Part shown: positions 21,309 to 32,665 of the stretch, in pieces
Layout: every line of letters starts with the position of its first letter
How positions within the stretch are numbered: the stretch's first letter is position 1
Assembly (NCBI GenBank): GCA_030847615.1
Contig: JAUMIR010000005.1
Span: 166,684,596 to 166,748,595, forward strand
DNA from: Gambelia wislizenii
Taxonomy: Eukaryota > Chordata > Lepidosauria > Squamata > Crotaphytidae
Length of the DNA: 64,000 nucleotides
Reading direction: 5' to 3'
Notes under the pieces: model-generated
What the model was told of the DNA's origin: nothing
The model's input: only the letters and a program-made list of their open reading frames with translations
The model's database searches: none
Program-made: the position numbers and the translations under genes

Positions 21309-22951
21309 GAAACACTTTCCAGAATAGCTGTCCTAATGAGGGGGAATATGCATTCTCCATGCTGTTTTTGAAAAACTCTGAGGAAAGCTACAAAGGCTTT
21401 TCCTCTGGAATTTCAGTGGTTTTGCCCCCCTTCTTCTGAATACAGTGTAACCCTGCTGTATACCATTAAGACATGCCGTATTCTCGAATTCCATGAGGAG
21501 CATTTTCACCATTTAGACCACCCCTAAGAGACACTTTTTTGAAAACAGATAGTGAAGCAGACGTGACTTTGTGTTGTAAAAAAATATCTCCTGGGCATAA
21601 ATTGGCCCTGGGAAGACAAAAAATGAGGCAAGTGGGACATTTGGGGGCAAGTTTTATGTTTGTAGTGTGCTACCCTCTCCAAAGTCCTGTGGGTAGTGGT
21701 AATGCAACCCCTTAACCCATGACAGAGGCCCACCTCAACGTAGTTTAAAGTCCCCTACCACACTTTCTAGTATCAGAAGTGGCTAGGGACTTCCATGACA
21801 GCAGGTAAATGAATCTACTATGGGTTTTAGTCCGAACCTCAAAATAGCTGTCCAAGGTGCTGGAATCTATACCCAAAAGTTTTTTAAAAACATTGGGAAT
21901 CTTAGCAGCAGTCATTTGGCCCTGTCCTGTTTTTAATACCCCCACATTAAACTAAAGTAGCAAAATAGGAAAGTGCTTCCCAAAAAACTGCTAGTAAGAT
22001 TTCTGAGGTCAGAAAGAGAGAGAAAAAAAGCAAGAAACCATGCTGTAGTGTTACCATTCCCTTTGACGATAGCACCTGGTGCAGTTTGGCCTCTCTGCAC
22101 CCCTGTAGTGCTCCCATTGAAACCAATTGTACCCTTTCTGGGTTGATAGGTATAAACCTGGGCAGTGCCAGCTGCACTTCAGCTGGTAATAAATAATATA
22201 GATCTGAACTGATGTGATATGATATGACTACAAGGGGATCCGCGCTCATCATTTTGTCTTGTGGTTTGAGAGATAATCAAATACACTTTGTCAAATTTTG
22301 AAGTGGCACACACAGACAAGTATTCTCTTTTTATATAATAGCTATAGTACCTTATAAGATGAGTTGGAGAACATCTGTCCCTCCAGATGTTTTGGACAAT
22401 AACTCCTAAAATCCCTTACCATTAACAAACTAGTATGGGGCTTATGAGAGTTATAAGGCAAAACATCTGGATCACCAAGAGATCCCTATCACTAATGTAA
22501 GAATATGAGCATTTTGCTGAATGTAAGAGTCTCTGCTCTGAAGAATTTGCATTTTAAAATTTAGCATAGACATATGAACTGACAGGTCTGGGATAAAAAG
22601 GGAAGCATAGTGTGACAGTTTCAGTTGCATATGCTTATGGTGATTTACAGAAAGTCGTGAGAACAAGCACATTTTATTTCGATATTATGAAATTAGCTAT
22701 AATTTATTTAGATATTATTATTGTGAGGACACTATAATATTCTTACCCATCTCCTCCCCATTGGCTATGCTGAATGTGTAGAAACTTAATTTGTGGTGTT
22801 ATTATTCTCTTCTTTTTATTTTCATTAGGTCTTAGTTATTGTAGTATACTTTGGATTTTAATTTGAATAATGATTGCTTACTTTGGTAAACCACTTTTTA
22901 ACAAAAATAACAAACACTTACCTTTACCATTTTTTCTTAATTTTGTTAGTT
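21309..22951. other. Unannotated stretch
   Basis: A minus-strand frame of about 100 codons near 21947-22252 has no recognisable domain. No repeat is identified. Confidence 0.4.
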
Positions 22952-22979
22952 AACACACACACACACACACACACACACA
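22952..22979. repeat. AC microsatellite
   Basis: (AC)n of about 14 units. Confidence 0.9.
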
Positions 22980-23555
22980 ACTTCTGTATATACTAGTTGA
23001 TTTAAAGGAATTGAACTTATCGTGGTTAATTTGAAAGAAAAAGACATCATTTCAGAACAAAAGGAACTTTGATTTCATTTGATCAAATGCTCTGAAAAGT
23101 TGAGAATGTTAAATGTGAAACTGTACTGTCAGATGAGGAAAAAAGCAGTCCACAGCTATCCCAATAAACTGCCATGTACTGTGAGGATATCTTGGGCTGT
23201 GGATGCTTGAGAACATTTTAGTAGGTCCAAATGGAGGTGCAGAATGCCTGAGGGTAGGGATGTAATTACATAACTATAAACCATTTATTGCCAGATGGAA
23301 GAGAGTTTATTTTTTTTCCAGCAGAACTCCTCTCTTTTGAGACAAGCTTTCTGGTACAGACAAAATTTCTTGCTATGAAGAAATGGAAGAGGTATTTGCC
23401 AGTCCTCCACAATATTGGCTTGTACATGCTCCAGTTTGTACAAAGCCTGGATTATGCATGTTGAAGCCTTATTGGCTTAAGGCAGGGATGCATGAACTGT
23501 AGCTTTCCATATGTTGCTGAACTTCAGTCACCAGAATTCCTCACCATTAGCTATG
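22980..23555. other. Unannotated stretch
   Basis: No coding or repeat signal recognised. Confidence 0.4.
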
Positions 23556-23817
23556 ATTTATTATTATTTTATTTAGTTATTTATACCCTGCTCTATCAGA
23601 GTGGCTTACAAATTGTTTTTAAGCAATAGCAATTTATACATCTACACTGCATTAAGCAGTTTCCAATGTGTGTTAGCTAATTGCCCCCACAAGCCAGGTA
23701 CTCATTTTACCGACCTACGAAAGAATGGAAGGCTGAGTGAACCTCGAGCCCTCTAGAATCGTACTTGCAACGTGGTGACTTGCAGTACTGGCATTTAACC
23801 ACTGCGCCACCAGGGCT
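23556..23817 (-). mobile_element. Sauria-type tRNA SINE, antisense
   Basis: On the minus strand the head reads TGGCGCAGTGGTTAAATGCC (a good RNA polymerase III A box), followed by a degenerate B box near TACGATTCTAGAG. The body runs through 'agccttcca' and 'ggtacctggctt' segments to a tail ending in TTATTATT-type repeats at the left edge (about 23556-23575). This head and layout are known for the squamate Sauria SINE, whose tail is BovB-related; the assignment is from memory of that structure. Confidence 0.72.
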
Positions 23818-24500
23818 GATGGCTGGGTCTAATGTGACTTGTAGTCAAACAATATCTTGAGGGCTGATTGATTTCCACCCTGGTCTAAATCTAGTTGTTA
23901 GTCTCAGTTAGAGTGGACACATTTGAATCAATTGCTGAATGGTAAGTAATGAGGGACTATAACTCCCAGAGATGTGCATGCCTTGAAAGTACTGTAAAAG
24001 TGGGGAAAAGATCAATGGTGCAATGCATATATTATCATAGAAGGTCCCAGCTTCAACTTCTGGTGTCTCCAGGTAGATTTGAGAACATACTACTGTCTGA
24101 AAACCTGGAGAGCCATTGGCATTTACTGTAGACAATCCTGAGCCATATGGAGCAATGGTCTTGTCTGCTATCTATGAGAACTACCACTTCCATGCAAGTG
24201 CTGCTAAACTTATAGCTGCCATGACTTGGTCCTAAGAAGTACTGTATATTGAAATATAGATACAATGAACAGCACTAATTTTTCAATGTCTTTCTGACAG
24301 AAAGTTGCCTACTACAGAACATTGTCCCTTACACTGAAATCCTAATGACTTCTGAGATATTCCTGAACAAATGGGATTTCTGTTGTGAAACCTTCATTGG
24401 ATTGCTATGTACTAGTCCTTGGTGGCAACCAGCTAATTGACTAATATCACCATTGCTCAAGAGATGTCAGTAGTAAGTGGCAGCTTCCAAGTGCACAGGC
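23818..24500. other. Unannotated stretch
   Basis: Nothing recognised until the decayed copia gag begins. Confidence 0.4.
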
Positions 24501-24522
24501 TATGTGCAACCTTGTGAGGCAG

Positions 24523-24915
24523 TGCTACTCATGAAGAAAGGAGGGGCATTTGAGAATTGATTGTCCTTCCAGGTTTGGCCACAAGAAGGAGCAGAGAAAG
24601 CAGCAACAGAAGGTTGCAAGCAAGTCTTCTCAGGCAGCTGGATGTGGTTTTCTCACTGCAGCGGTTTGTAAAACTGGAGCCAAGCTGGTGTGGCCGCTGG
24701 ACTCTGGAACCATACACCATATGGTGAACTGTCTGGAGTTTTTACAGGATGTGAAGACTTCAACAGTCTCCAAAGTGGACTTGGTAGATGGTGCTCTGAG
24801 GAAGGTGGAGAAGATGGGAACTGTGTTTATTCCCTGCCTAAGGAAACAAGTTTCACAAGTTTTGTTTGCTCCCAGTTTAAAAAAGTTTCTTAGGTGTATC
24901 TACCTTGACTGGTGA
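24523..24915 (+). pseudogene. Copia gag zinc knuckle and protease
   Basis: At 24523-24564 the pattern C-x2-[stop]-x4-H-x4-C is visible: a TGA (24532-24534) stands where the second Cys of a CCHC knuckle belongs. The open frame from 24550 then contains WPLDSGTIHHMV, the D-S-G catalytic triad region of a retroviral-type aspartic protease. The frame ends at 24915 and the following integrase lies in another frame, so the polyprotein is broken at least twice here. Confidence 0.75.
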
Positions 24916-25904
24916 TGGGTATAATGTGGTATTTGAGAAAAACCATTGTATTATTTCCAAGGGATGTAAGGTCTGTGCCAAGGGTGTTAAAAGGGACAGA
25001 CTATATTATTTGCATGCACAAGCAGACAAACCAAATGTAGCCAATGTGACAATGACCAATGTTCCCTTCCATGATCAGTGTGTGCATTATCTGCATAGGT
25101 TACTCGGACATGCCAGTTTTGCTACATTGGCACGGTTGGCTAAAGTGTGTCCAGAGTTTAAATTCAAACCATGCCAAAAATGCCTGGACTGTATTGCATG
25201 CAAGAGGGTTAAAGTTTAAAGTTAAGGCTTTTTCTGTAGCCAAGGAGAACAAGAGGGTAACAAAGCAGCCCTTCCAGGTAGTTCAAAGAGACCTTGCAGG
25301 ACCATTTAAGGCAAGTGTGGGAGGTGCACAATATATCTTGGTATTGGTTGACCACTTTACAAGATATAGGTTTGTGTATTTGTTAAAAACCAAAGACCAG
25401 GCATTTACCAGTTTAAGGAATGGGTGGCTATGGTTTAATGAAAATTTCCCTTTAAAGTCATAACATTCATTTCTGACAGGCGGGGGAGGGGAATTTATTG
25501 GAAAAACATTCCAAAATTGGCTTAAGATGAAGGACAATAAACATAAAACAACTAAGCCATATAGCCCAGTAGAAAATGGTCTCATTGAGTGAAGGGTAGG
25601 CCTGTTGCAATCCATGAAGGACTGCATGCTGGTTGATGCACAAGCACCCAGTAATTTGTGGGGTGAAGCAGTGGTATGTCCAAACCATGTAATTAACAGG
25701 TTCTGGAGTTCTAGCATTAACCAGACACCTTACTTTATATTGTATGGGAGAGAAACTAGCGTAAAGTACCTAAGAGTGTTTGGACAATTTGCCAATGTCC
25801 TCATTCCAAAAACGTTGAGGAGAAAAGACCAACCCAAGTGGAGGAGACTGAGATTTGTAGGATATATGGGTAATAAGTACTGGTTTGCTCTAGGAAATGG
25901 ATAG
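24905..25904 (+). pseudogene. Copia integrase, frameshifted
   Basis: The zinc-binding HHCC is visible as HYLHRLLGH...CLDCIAC (25085-25210). The core follows in the next frame with QRDLAGPFK (first catalytic Asp), VLVDHFTRYRFVYLL and TKDQAF. Near 25475-25490 a G-rich run causes a frameshift next to the second Asp. The third residue, Glu, is in PVENGLIE (about 25567-25590), where a TGA follows directly. The frame from 25605 carries NLWGEAVVCPNHVINR and KYLRVFGQF, typical of the integrase C-terminal part. The three catalytic positions are present but spread over three frames. Confidence 0.8.
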
Positions 25905-26508
25905 AAGTGCCAACTTCAAGACACATAGTGCCAACTCGAGAAGTGCCAACTTCAAGACACATAGTGGATGGGACAAAATACATGCAAACCAGGAAGTGTT
26001 TGAGCAACCACCAGTACCAGAGGAGACAATATCCACAAATGGAGGGGTTGAGACCCCTGATAGTGTACAGCAAATCCCTGATATTGTACAGCAGCAACAG
26101 CCAAGCACTTTACAACACATACCTGACACCTCCACAACAGAAATAAAGGTGAAAGATGAGGTGAAGAGAGAGGCTAGCAGTGAGGAAGATGATCAACTAT
26201 TCTATCTAATTCCCAAGTTCTTCGAGGGAGAAAATGGTGAACAAAAATTCTTTAGGGTACCAAATGGAAATGTGGGTAATGTTCCATGTGACAGTGTAAG
26301 CTGTGAACCAGATGTGCATAACTATCCAAGGAAGAGGCACAAGAGTGGGAAGGCTGTAGTACCTGTGTATGACCCAGTGAATGTTAAAAATGTACCTAAT
26401 GATGGTAACTTGCTAAGGGACCAGAATGATGTAAGGCCTGAGAGGTACACACACACAAAAAACAGAAAACCCAGAAGGCAGTGTAATAAACAAATGAAAG
26501 GCAAATGA
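25897..26508 (+). pseudogene. Copia integrase-RT linker region
   Basis: A 203-codon hydrophilic, acidic then basic stretch follows the integrase (VQQIPDIVQQQQPS, EEDDQLF, then KNRKPRRQCNKQ). It corresponds in position to the variable linker between integrase and RT in copia polyproteins. At 25905-25965 a short coding segment reading VPTSRHIV is duplicated in tandem. No RT motif follows. Confidence 0.6.
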
Positions 26509-26516
26509 TACAGGAG

Positions 26517-26645
26517 GGGGAAATGACATTACTGTATTGTATGTCAGAAGAAAACCTTGCTGAGATATTCACCAAGGCATTGCCAGCTCAGAGGTATGGG
26601 GAAATGGTTGTCTTTCTGGGGTTGAATAAAAGCTGTGAACAATGA
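26517..26645 (+). pseudogene. Copia polyprotein C-terminal tip
   Basis: The frame reads LYCMSEENLAEIFTKALP and a short tail. This is the conserved end of copia RNase H ('D..TK.L....'). It follows the linker directly, which shows that the RT-RNase H segment was deleted. Confidence 0.7.
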
Positions 26646-26755
26646 CCTGTAATCATGTAAATGCCAAGAACAAGGACCATATGCCAAACTACATGTAAAG
26701 TGTTTATGTTATGTTTATCTATAAGTTAGCCATAACAAATTATTTTGGAGGGGAT

Positions 26756-27085
26756 TGTTGAGAACAATGTTCCTTTAAGACAAGGTAAAATATTTTGTAT
26801 GGCTACGATGGGTGTGTAACACCAGGTGTCAACCCTGAGTAATCAACACAGTATATGAGTGAGCTAAGATGTAGAGCAAGTGTGGATTGTAGTGAGTGTG
26901 TTGTGTAAGTTACTGTGTAAGTTTGCTGAGAGTCATGGTTTGACTATTGTGAGTATTTTACATTACTTCAGACATTGTATGTTGGTGATATATCTTGCAA
27001 CAAGAGATAAAGAACCTCTAAAGAATTTGGAAGAAGTCAACTGTGTCTGTGCATCATTTCAAGGTTGGTCAGTGCAATATTGACA
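26756..27085 (+). repeat. Candidate copia 3' LTR
   Basis: After a purine-rich tract (TTTTGGAGGGGA) the sequence opens with TGTTGAGAACAATG, and it can be closed at TATTGACA near 27085, giving a TG...CA-bounded unit of about 330 bp. The right boundary is uncertain because no 5' LTR is available for comparison. Confidence 0.5.
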
Positions 27086-27799
27086 AATACTGCTAAATGG
27101 TTCTGTGCTTCTGCACTCTACTATAATAGGTATTGTAAAGGACAAGCACCTCAGACAGTGCTGATAGTTGGCTACTCTACTGGGCCTAGTTTTTGTATTT
27201 GTCACTGCATGCCTTGCAGGACATAAAAGAGAGCCAACAAAAATATCGATTTGTAACTTCTGATTGCTGCTGAGCTGTGGGTTTTCATAACTACTGCCAT
27301 TTTACCTTCACAGTTTACTATTCATCTACTGCTAACCTGTGGTAAATCTTTCCTTTTCAGTTTGGCAAAACAACACAAGTGGTCATACAAGGTTCAATCT
27401 TCACCTTTGAGTTGGTGAACAGGAATTATACAATTTCCATGGCCTTTTGCAGGGGAAAACATGTATTATTTACTAATCAACACACTTTTTATCATTTGAA
27501 TGGGCCATGACCAGGATCCAACAGAGTGTTTCCACAGATGGAATTATTTCTGTCACTGGAACCAAAAATGGTTCTTTTTCCAGTTCCTTTTTGAGTCTCA
27601 GGTCATCCCTAGGGGACTAGGAAACCTGCCAAAGCCATTTGTGGAGTGACAGAAATTACTCCACAGCACAGGATGAGAACGAGTAAAAGTTCATTGGTAC
27701 CAACAGTCATAACTTGGCTCTTAGTGCAATATTGGATGTAGTAGGGCATATATAATAATTTTTGTTAGTACTTGTTAGATTTTAACTGTTTTTGTGTAT
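27086..27799. other. Unannotated stretch with a short inverted repeat
   Basis: An imperfect inverted repeat (GGAATTATTTCTGTCAC against GTGACAGAAATTACTCC) spans about 27520-27665 and may be a small decayed MITE. Otherwise nothing is recognised. Confidence 0.4.
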
Positions 27800-28011
27800 T
27801 TTCAAATCATTTCCAACCTATGGTGACCCTAAGGCAAACCTATCACAATGTTTTCTTGGCAAGATTTGTTCAGAGGGGATTTGGCCATTACCTTCTTTGA
27901 GGGTGAGAGAGTGTGACTTGAGCATTGGGTTTCCATGGCTGAACAGAGATTTGAACCCTGGTCTCTAGAGTTGTAGTCAAATGCTCAAACCACTACATCA
28001 TGCTGGCTCTC
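27800..28011 (-). mobile_element. tRNA-derived SINE, antisense
   Basis: On the minus strand: AGAGCCAGCATGATGTAGTG (A-box region), then CAGGGTTCAAATC, a near-consensus B box (complement at 27948-27960), and a body ending near 'ggaaatgatttgaaaatac'. It is the same family as 5757-5940. Confidence 0.72.
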
Positions 28012-28184
28012 TAGATTTTAGCATGTAGTAATAAGTTCTATAAAATGTGTGCTTTTTATTATTTTAGCTTGTAGTTATAAAAATAATATACACATTTCAG
28101 AGTCACATGGAGAAGAAAATCACCAGTGGCAGTAAATGTAAATTATTAGGGTCAAGAAGAGCATGGGTCATGAAATATGATTAT

Positions 28185-28772
28185 GGACATTATCACACGA
28201 GGCTGTAATCATGTGATTATAATGGGATGGTAGCACAAATGGGCTCCAATTATTGCACAATGTTGTTGTCTTTCTCTGCTCGGTCTGTGCTCGGTCTGAC
28301 CCATTCATCAGGAGCCACTTTTAATTAATGTGCAAAAGCTGTCAATAGCCCTCAAAATTGCTCTTTTCACAGTATTTTCACAGTTCTCTTCTCCCCCTCC
28401 CCTTTCCCAATGAGAACACATACTTCAACTTCCAGGGGAGGACATGAAGAAGACCAATGTGATGCTGTTTTAATGAACTATTGCCTTTGCTTGGTATGTT
28501 TTTATATTTAAGTGTTTATTTGTGAAGTTCTTTCATTATGTATTTGTTCTTGGTGTATTTCAGTGCAGTCATGTCATCTCACAAGAACAGCCAAAATCTC
28601 ACCCATGCAAAATACAGGGAGTAAGAGATTTTTTTCCCTTAAAGCGACATGCACCGTGCAGGAAGAAGTATTAATACTCTGTCGTTAGAAGGCAATGCGA
28701 AGACAGGTGTTACTATAGTGCGAGCTGAAATCCTGTTCTTAAAAAACTAGTGGTCATCATGTGATAATTACT
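28185..28772. mobile_element. Possible MITE with ATTATCACA ends
   Basis: The left end is GGACATTATCACACGA and the right end is TCATGTGATAATTACT, an inverted repeat similar to the GGAGATTATCAGAC termini elsewhere. No clear target duplication is found. The interior is non-coding. Confidence 0.45.
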
Positions 28773-29074
28773 GTAAAAATACCACTATGTTTCTGATTTC
28801 TTCAATAGAGGAATTACAGCATTCTTAGATGCTAGTCTGATAAAGTCCTAAGTCTCTGAAACATTTATTAGTCATGATTCTTGCAGAATTAAAATTTTCA
28901 TGTACAAGTAAATCACAGTGTCTACAATGGTTGGGGACTTTGGCTTTTTCTGGTGAATATACACTGTAAGGGAAGATATTTTTTTTTCCCCCATAGATGC
29001 TCCAGAGACTTAAACCCAACTCAGAATAAATGGCATAACTGATCACAGAAAATTATTTGTTTAAAAATTTAGAT

Positions 29075-29690
29075 ACTGCTTAACTGGTCCTATTCTCCAT
29101 TCAAAGTGACTTGCAAATACAATAGCACTTTTATAAAAATACAATAACATTAAAATAGATGTTGTGGTACAAAGTACATGAAACCAGCACATGATCCACA
29201 CGCTGTATTATTATTATTAGCAGCAGCAGCAGTAGTAGTAGCAGTAATAGTTGTAGTATTTTATAAGTAACAACAGAAAACAAAACTCAAGAACAGAGGA
29301 GCAATTTGATAATGGCAGTGTTGAACTCCTAAAAAGGAAGGGTTTGATCAGTTTTCTGCAAGTTGGGAGAATATCAGACATCTCGGCCTCCACAGAGATG
29401 GATATCCAAAGTAGGGCAGCCATAGTAGAAAGCATCTCTTGATCTCCTTGCCAATGGTGTGATTCCACCAGGCAACATGCATGGAGCAAGAGTTTGTTTA
29501 TCAATGTTTGCACAGGAAAAAGATGCTCCTACAGATATTCTGGAGAAAAGGTATTAGTACCAGAACATTTAATTATGCCCAGAAAAGGTTTGTAGGTAAG
29601 TCAGCTTCTTAAGAACAGATACTGTATGCCAAGTCTGGATACCATTGTAGAGTCATTGGGTGGAATCCTGTCAGTGTCTTAAGCATATGT
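29075..29690 (-). mobile_element. L2-type 3' UTR fragments around a microsatellite
   Basis: The phrase 'tatccaaagtagggcagc..agtagaaagc' (about 29400-29435) resembles the L2 3' UTR block at 3575 ('ttccagaggatgggagcagc..tgagaaggc'). The AT-rich part at 29075-29205 resembles the L2 extreme 3' end. An ATT/AGC/AGT repeat lies between them. Confidence 0.45.
29211..29256. repeat. ATT/AGC/AGT compound microsatellite
   Basis: Tandem trinucleotides change from ATT to AGC to AGT. Confidence 0.85.
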
Positions 29691-32271
29691 AAGTCCCCCC
29701 CCATGGAAACAGTTGAACATTTCTGTCTGGTGTGGAACATTCACATTTAGTTCCAGAATGCAGAAGCAGACTTGTACATGCAGTGCCACCATACAATGTG
29801 CAAGGATATGCATTGTGTATATGGATACACATTGGACATAACAATGAATGTGCCTGTGCATTTGGTTGCATGTTTGTTGTACAATATTGCCATTGAACAC
29901 AGAAATGCCTAGCACTCTGCATGCAAAGATTTACACTATGTGCAGTGTAGGGTGTAGGATCTCAGCCACTTTTTTGCATTATTGCATTGGTGTGTTTTTA
30001 TATTTTTAAGAGCTTGTACACCTCCCAGAAGACTCAGATTACTGGTTAGTTTGAAAGTTCAATGAGTGAGTGAGTGAAACAATAGTTATCATTGGATCCA
30101 TTAAAGTTTCTGTTCAATCAATATATATAGTGATTAAAGAAAGAAAGGTGTTTAGAAGGAAAAGGTTTTTTTTTTTAAAAAAATAAGCAATACAGGAGAT
30201 AATTGTCACATGATTATGCAGAGTAAACTGCAAACAAGATCAGGCACATTAATGTAGACAAACTAGGGCAGGCAAAATACTTTCTCTGTATTAATAACTG
30301 GGTAAAGCAAGGCAAGCAGTGTACCTAAATAGACATTACTTTGTATTGTGAGCAAAGCATTCCTAGTTCCTATTAAGGCTACAATTGATAGCATCAAATT
30401 TACAAATGAATGTTAACGCAGCACATCTTATCAGCTGTTTATCAATACCTGACAAATCAATGTGGATCAGTGAGTGTCCTTTGTGGGTCAGCATCCATAT
30501 ACCCATCTCTTGAGTGAAGAAGGCTCATCTGCCTAGGAATGCTTTCTTTCCTTAAAATTATGCTCTCTCAGTTGTCTTGGACCATCTCTAGCAGAATTCT
30601 TCCCATCATTCGAAAACCACTGGGTGGAATTATAATTCTATTAAATCTCTCATTTGTGTAGTTAAGATACTGGCAGCCCCCCCCTTTTATTCGAAAGGCT
30701 AGGGGACCACAGCACTGTTGAAAACTGGAACTGGAAATTGTCCAAATTTGGAACACAGTATTTAAGATGTTTGGGGAGGTGGTGAGGCTGCTATGAGCAT
30801 GAGCAACTGGTGTGCATAGTTAGAGTGCATGGGATGGGAGAAGAGGAGGAGCAAGGGATGGATGTGGTGGGGGAGTTGAGTTAAGGAAAAAAGAAGCTTC
30901 CGAATGAAGTTATGTCTACACATAGCTCACAACCATGATCCACCCCCTTTTCTGTGATGACATTTCTGATTGGGTGAGGTTTTGAGAGGGGTGGGTCACA
31001 CAGCAGAGGAGAGAGATAGTTCTAGTTACTGTTGAAACAGTGGATTGTTGAAAAGTGGACTGTAAAAAATGATAGTCAGTTGTTATTGATTAGATAGCAT
31101 AAATATAAGAATTGTAACTAATAATTGTAACTAATAAAAAATATTGGGGGGGGGGAAGCAGTTGACACACATACCATATTCCTCTTGTCCTTTTTCTTTG
31201 AGATAAACAGTTGAAATTAGCAGAAATCACTGGAAACGTAAACCTGTAGCCACCTTTATTTACATTTCCTTCATTAAGGGTATAGTTTCGCAATGATGAT
31301 TATTGGGGGGGGGATTAAAATCCTAATGATTTGTTATATTTTTGTATCCCAGTCATTAATGCAAACTCACCTCTAGAAGATGACATATCGCTGATGTACT
31401 CCATTGTGACTGTGTGCTCATCCCTTATTCATCTACTGGGTTACAGTGAAGTGCTCTACTGATCAGTAGCAAACTGTTAAGATGACTCTTTTTTAAGTAG
31501 CTCTGTGGTTTTTGTAATCCCAGAAAATGAAATGCCAAAAGTCAGTGCAAGCAGACAGGAGTATTAGCTGAAACTTTGATTTATTCAATAATAGAAGGAA
31601 ACATATCTTATTTTGAAGTCTGATCTGGACCTCAGAGTGAGACTAGATGTGAGTGCTTTCTTTGAAATGATGAGAGACAAAGCAAAAATAAATCCTTTAA
31701 CAAGAATCCCCCAGAGCATATCAACATATTTAGCCAGCTGAGATGGTGAGGGGGGGGGAATAGAAAAACACCTGTGACATGTTTATCCTTTTCTCTCTGA
31801 GCTTAAAGCCATTCTCACTTTATTACCATATTGGTCTATTGCTGCTGTATTACAGTTTTTAAAAAATGAAATGCTTTATTACTATGATGTCATAAATCAT
31901 CATTTTTTCACTTCAAGCAGTTCAAATGAAATTATGTTATCATTCAAAGGTGTGCTATTTTTTTTTAAAAAAAAGTAGCATTTTTTAGAGTTTAAATTCA
32001 AAGCTAGCTGGTGGCAAAATATGTTCCTTCAAAAGTGTAGTATTCATTCACTAGACAAGAGGAGGACCAAAAACATTAATGAATAATGAAATATTCCTTC
32101 TTATGAGCAATATTTGAATTTGATTTACAAATCTGTTCCATCATTTTACTTCTGAGGAGAAGGATGCTGTCCCATTTACAGCTTCCTTGTTGGCTTCCCA
32201 TCTAGAACATAATGCTTAACTCTATACACCATTGGTCTGATCCAGCATTGCTCCTTTTATGTTCTTACAAG
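29691..32271. other. Unannotated AT-rich stretch before the Harbinger
   Basis: There are short G homopolymers (31144-31154, 31305-31314) and A/T runs. The phrase just before 32271 ('ggtctgatccagcattgc') is a decayed dispersed-repeat tail. No gene is recognised. Confidence 0.4.
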
Positions 32272-32297
32272 GGCCTCGGTTCCACGGGAACTTTTGT

Positions 32298-32320
32298 TGC
32301 GCTAAATATCGCATTAGTGC
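32298..32320. promoter_or_regulatory. Left subterminal TGCGCTAA-type motifs
   Basis: TGCGCTAAAT (32298-32307) is followed by GCATTAGTGC (32311-32320), an inverted variant. The right end has TGCGCTAA twice in tandem (39213-39230). These shared subterminal motifs are candidate binding sites for the transposase or Myb-like proteins. That is inference. Confidence 0.5.
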
Positions 32321-32342
32321 ACTTTCGATTTTGCGTCGGGGA

Positions 32343-32459
32343 GTTCCCACGGGAGAATTTCGCATCCTTTTTAATCCCGGGTTCTAGTTCCGATTTGAGT
32401 AATACTGTGGAGTATTTAAATGTGCGAATTTGATCATATCGGAATATTTTAGTTCCCAC
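32343..32459. promoter_or_regulatory. Left subterminal GTTCCCAC motifs
   Basis: GTTCCCAC occurs at 32343-32350 and 32452-32459. Right-end counterparts are GTTCCCAT at 39204-39211 and the reverse complement GTGGGAAC at 39340-39347. Repetition at both ends suggests a functional subterminal repeat. Confidence 0.5.
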
Positions 32460-32665
32460 TACTTCGGAATTGCGCATATGTTGTCATTACTATCTGTCAA
32501 TCAACGAGGTACGTCATTCGTTGTAGACGTACTTCCTTTGGGAATTCCCGCCACCTGAACACCAACTGGTCATCCACTTAAACCCTCTTTGGCTCCTGAT
32601 TGGACATCTAGTAATCTTTTATGGTCTTTGTTTTCCTCCATGGTGCAAAGAGAATTGCTGCCGCC

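Larger units (their letters stand above)
24500..27085 (+). mobile_element. Ty1/copia retrotransposon, internally deleted
   Basis: Domains in order are a gag zinc knuckle, an aspartic protease motif, integrase HHCC and core, a hydrophilic linker, then only the last residues of the polyprotein (AEIFTKALP), a polypurine stretch and a candidate 3' LTR. The RT and most of RNase H are missing between linker and terminal segment. No 5' LTR is seen. Copia elements are known in vertebrates but uncommon. Confidence 0.82.
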
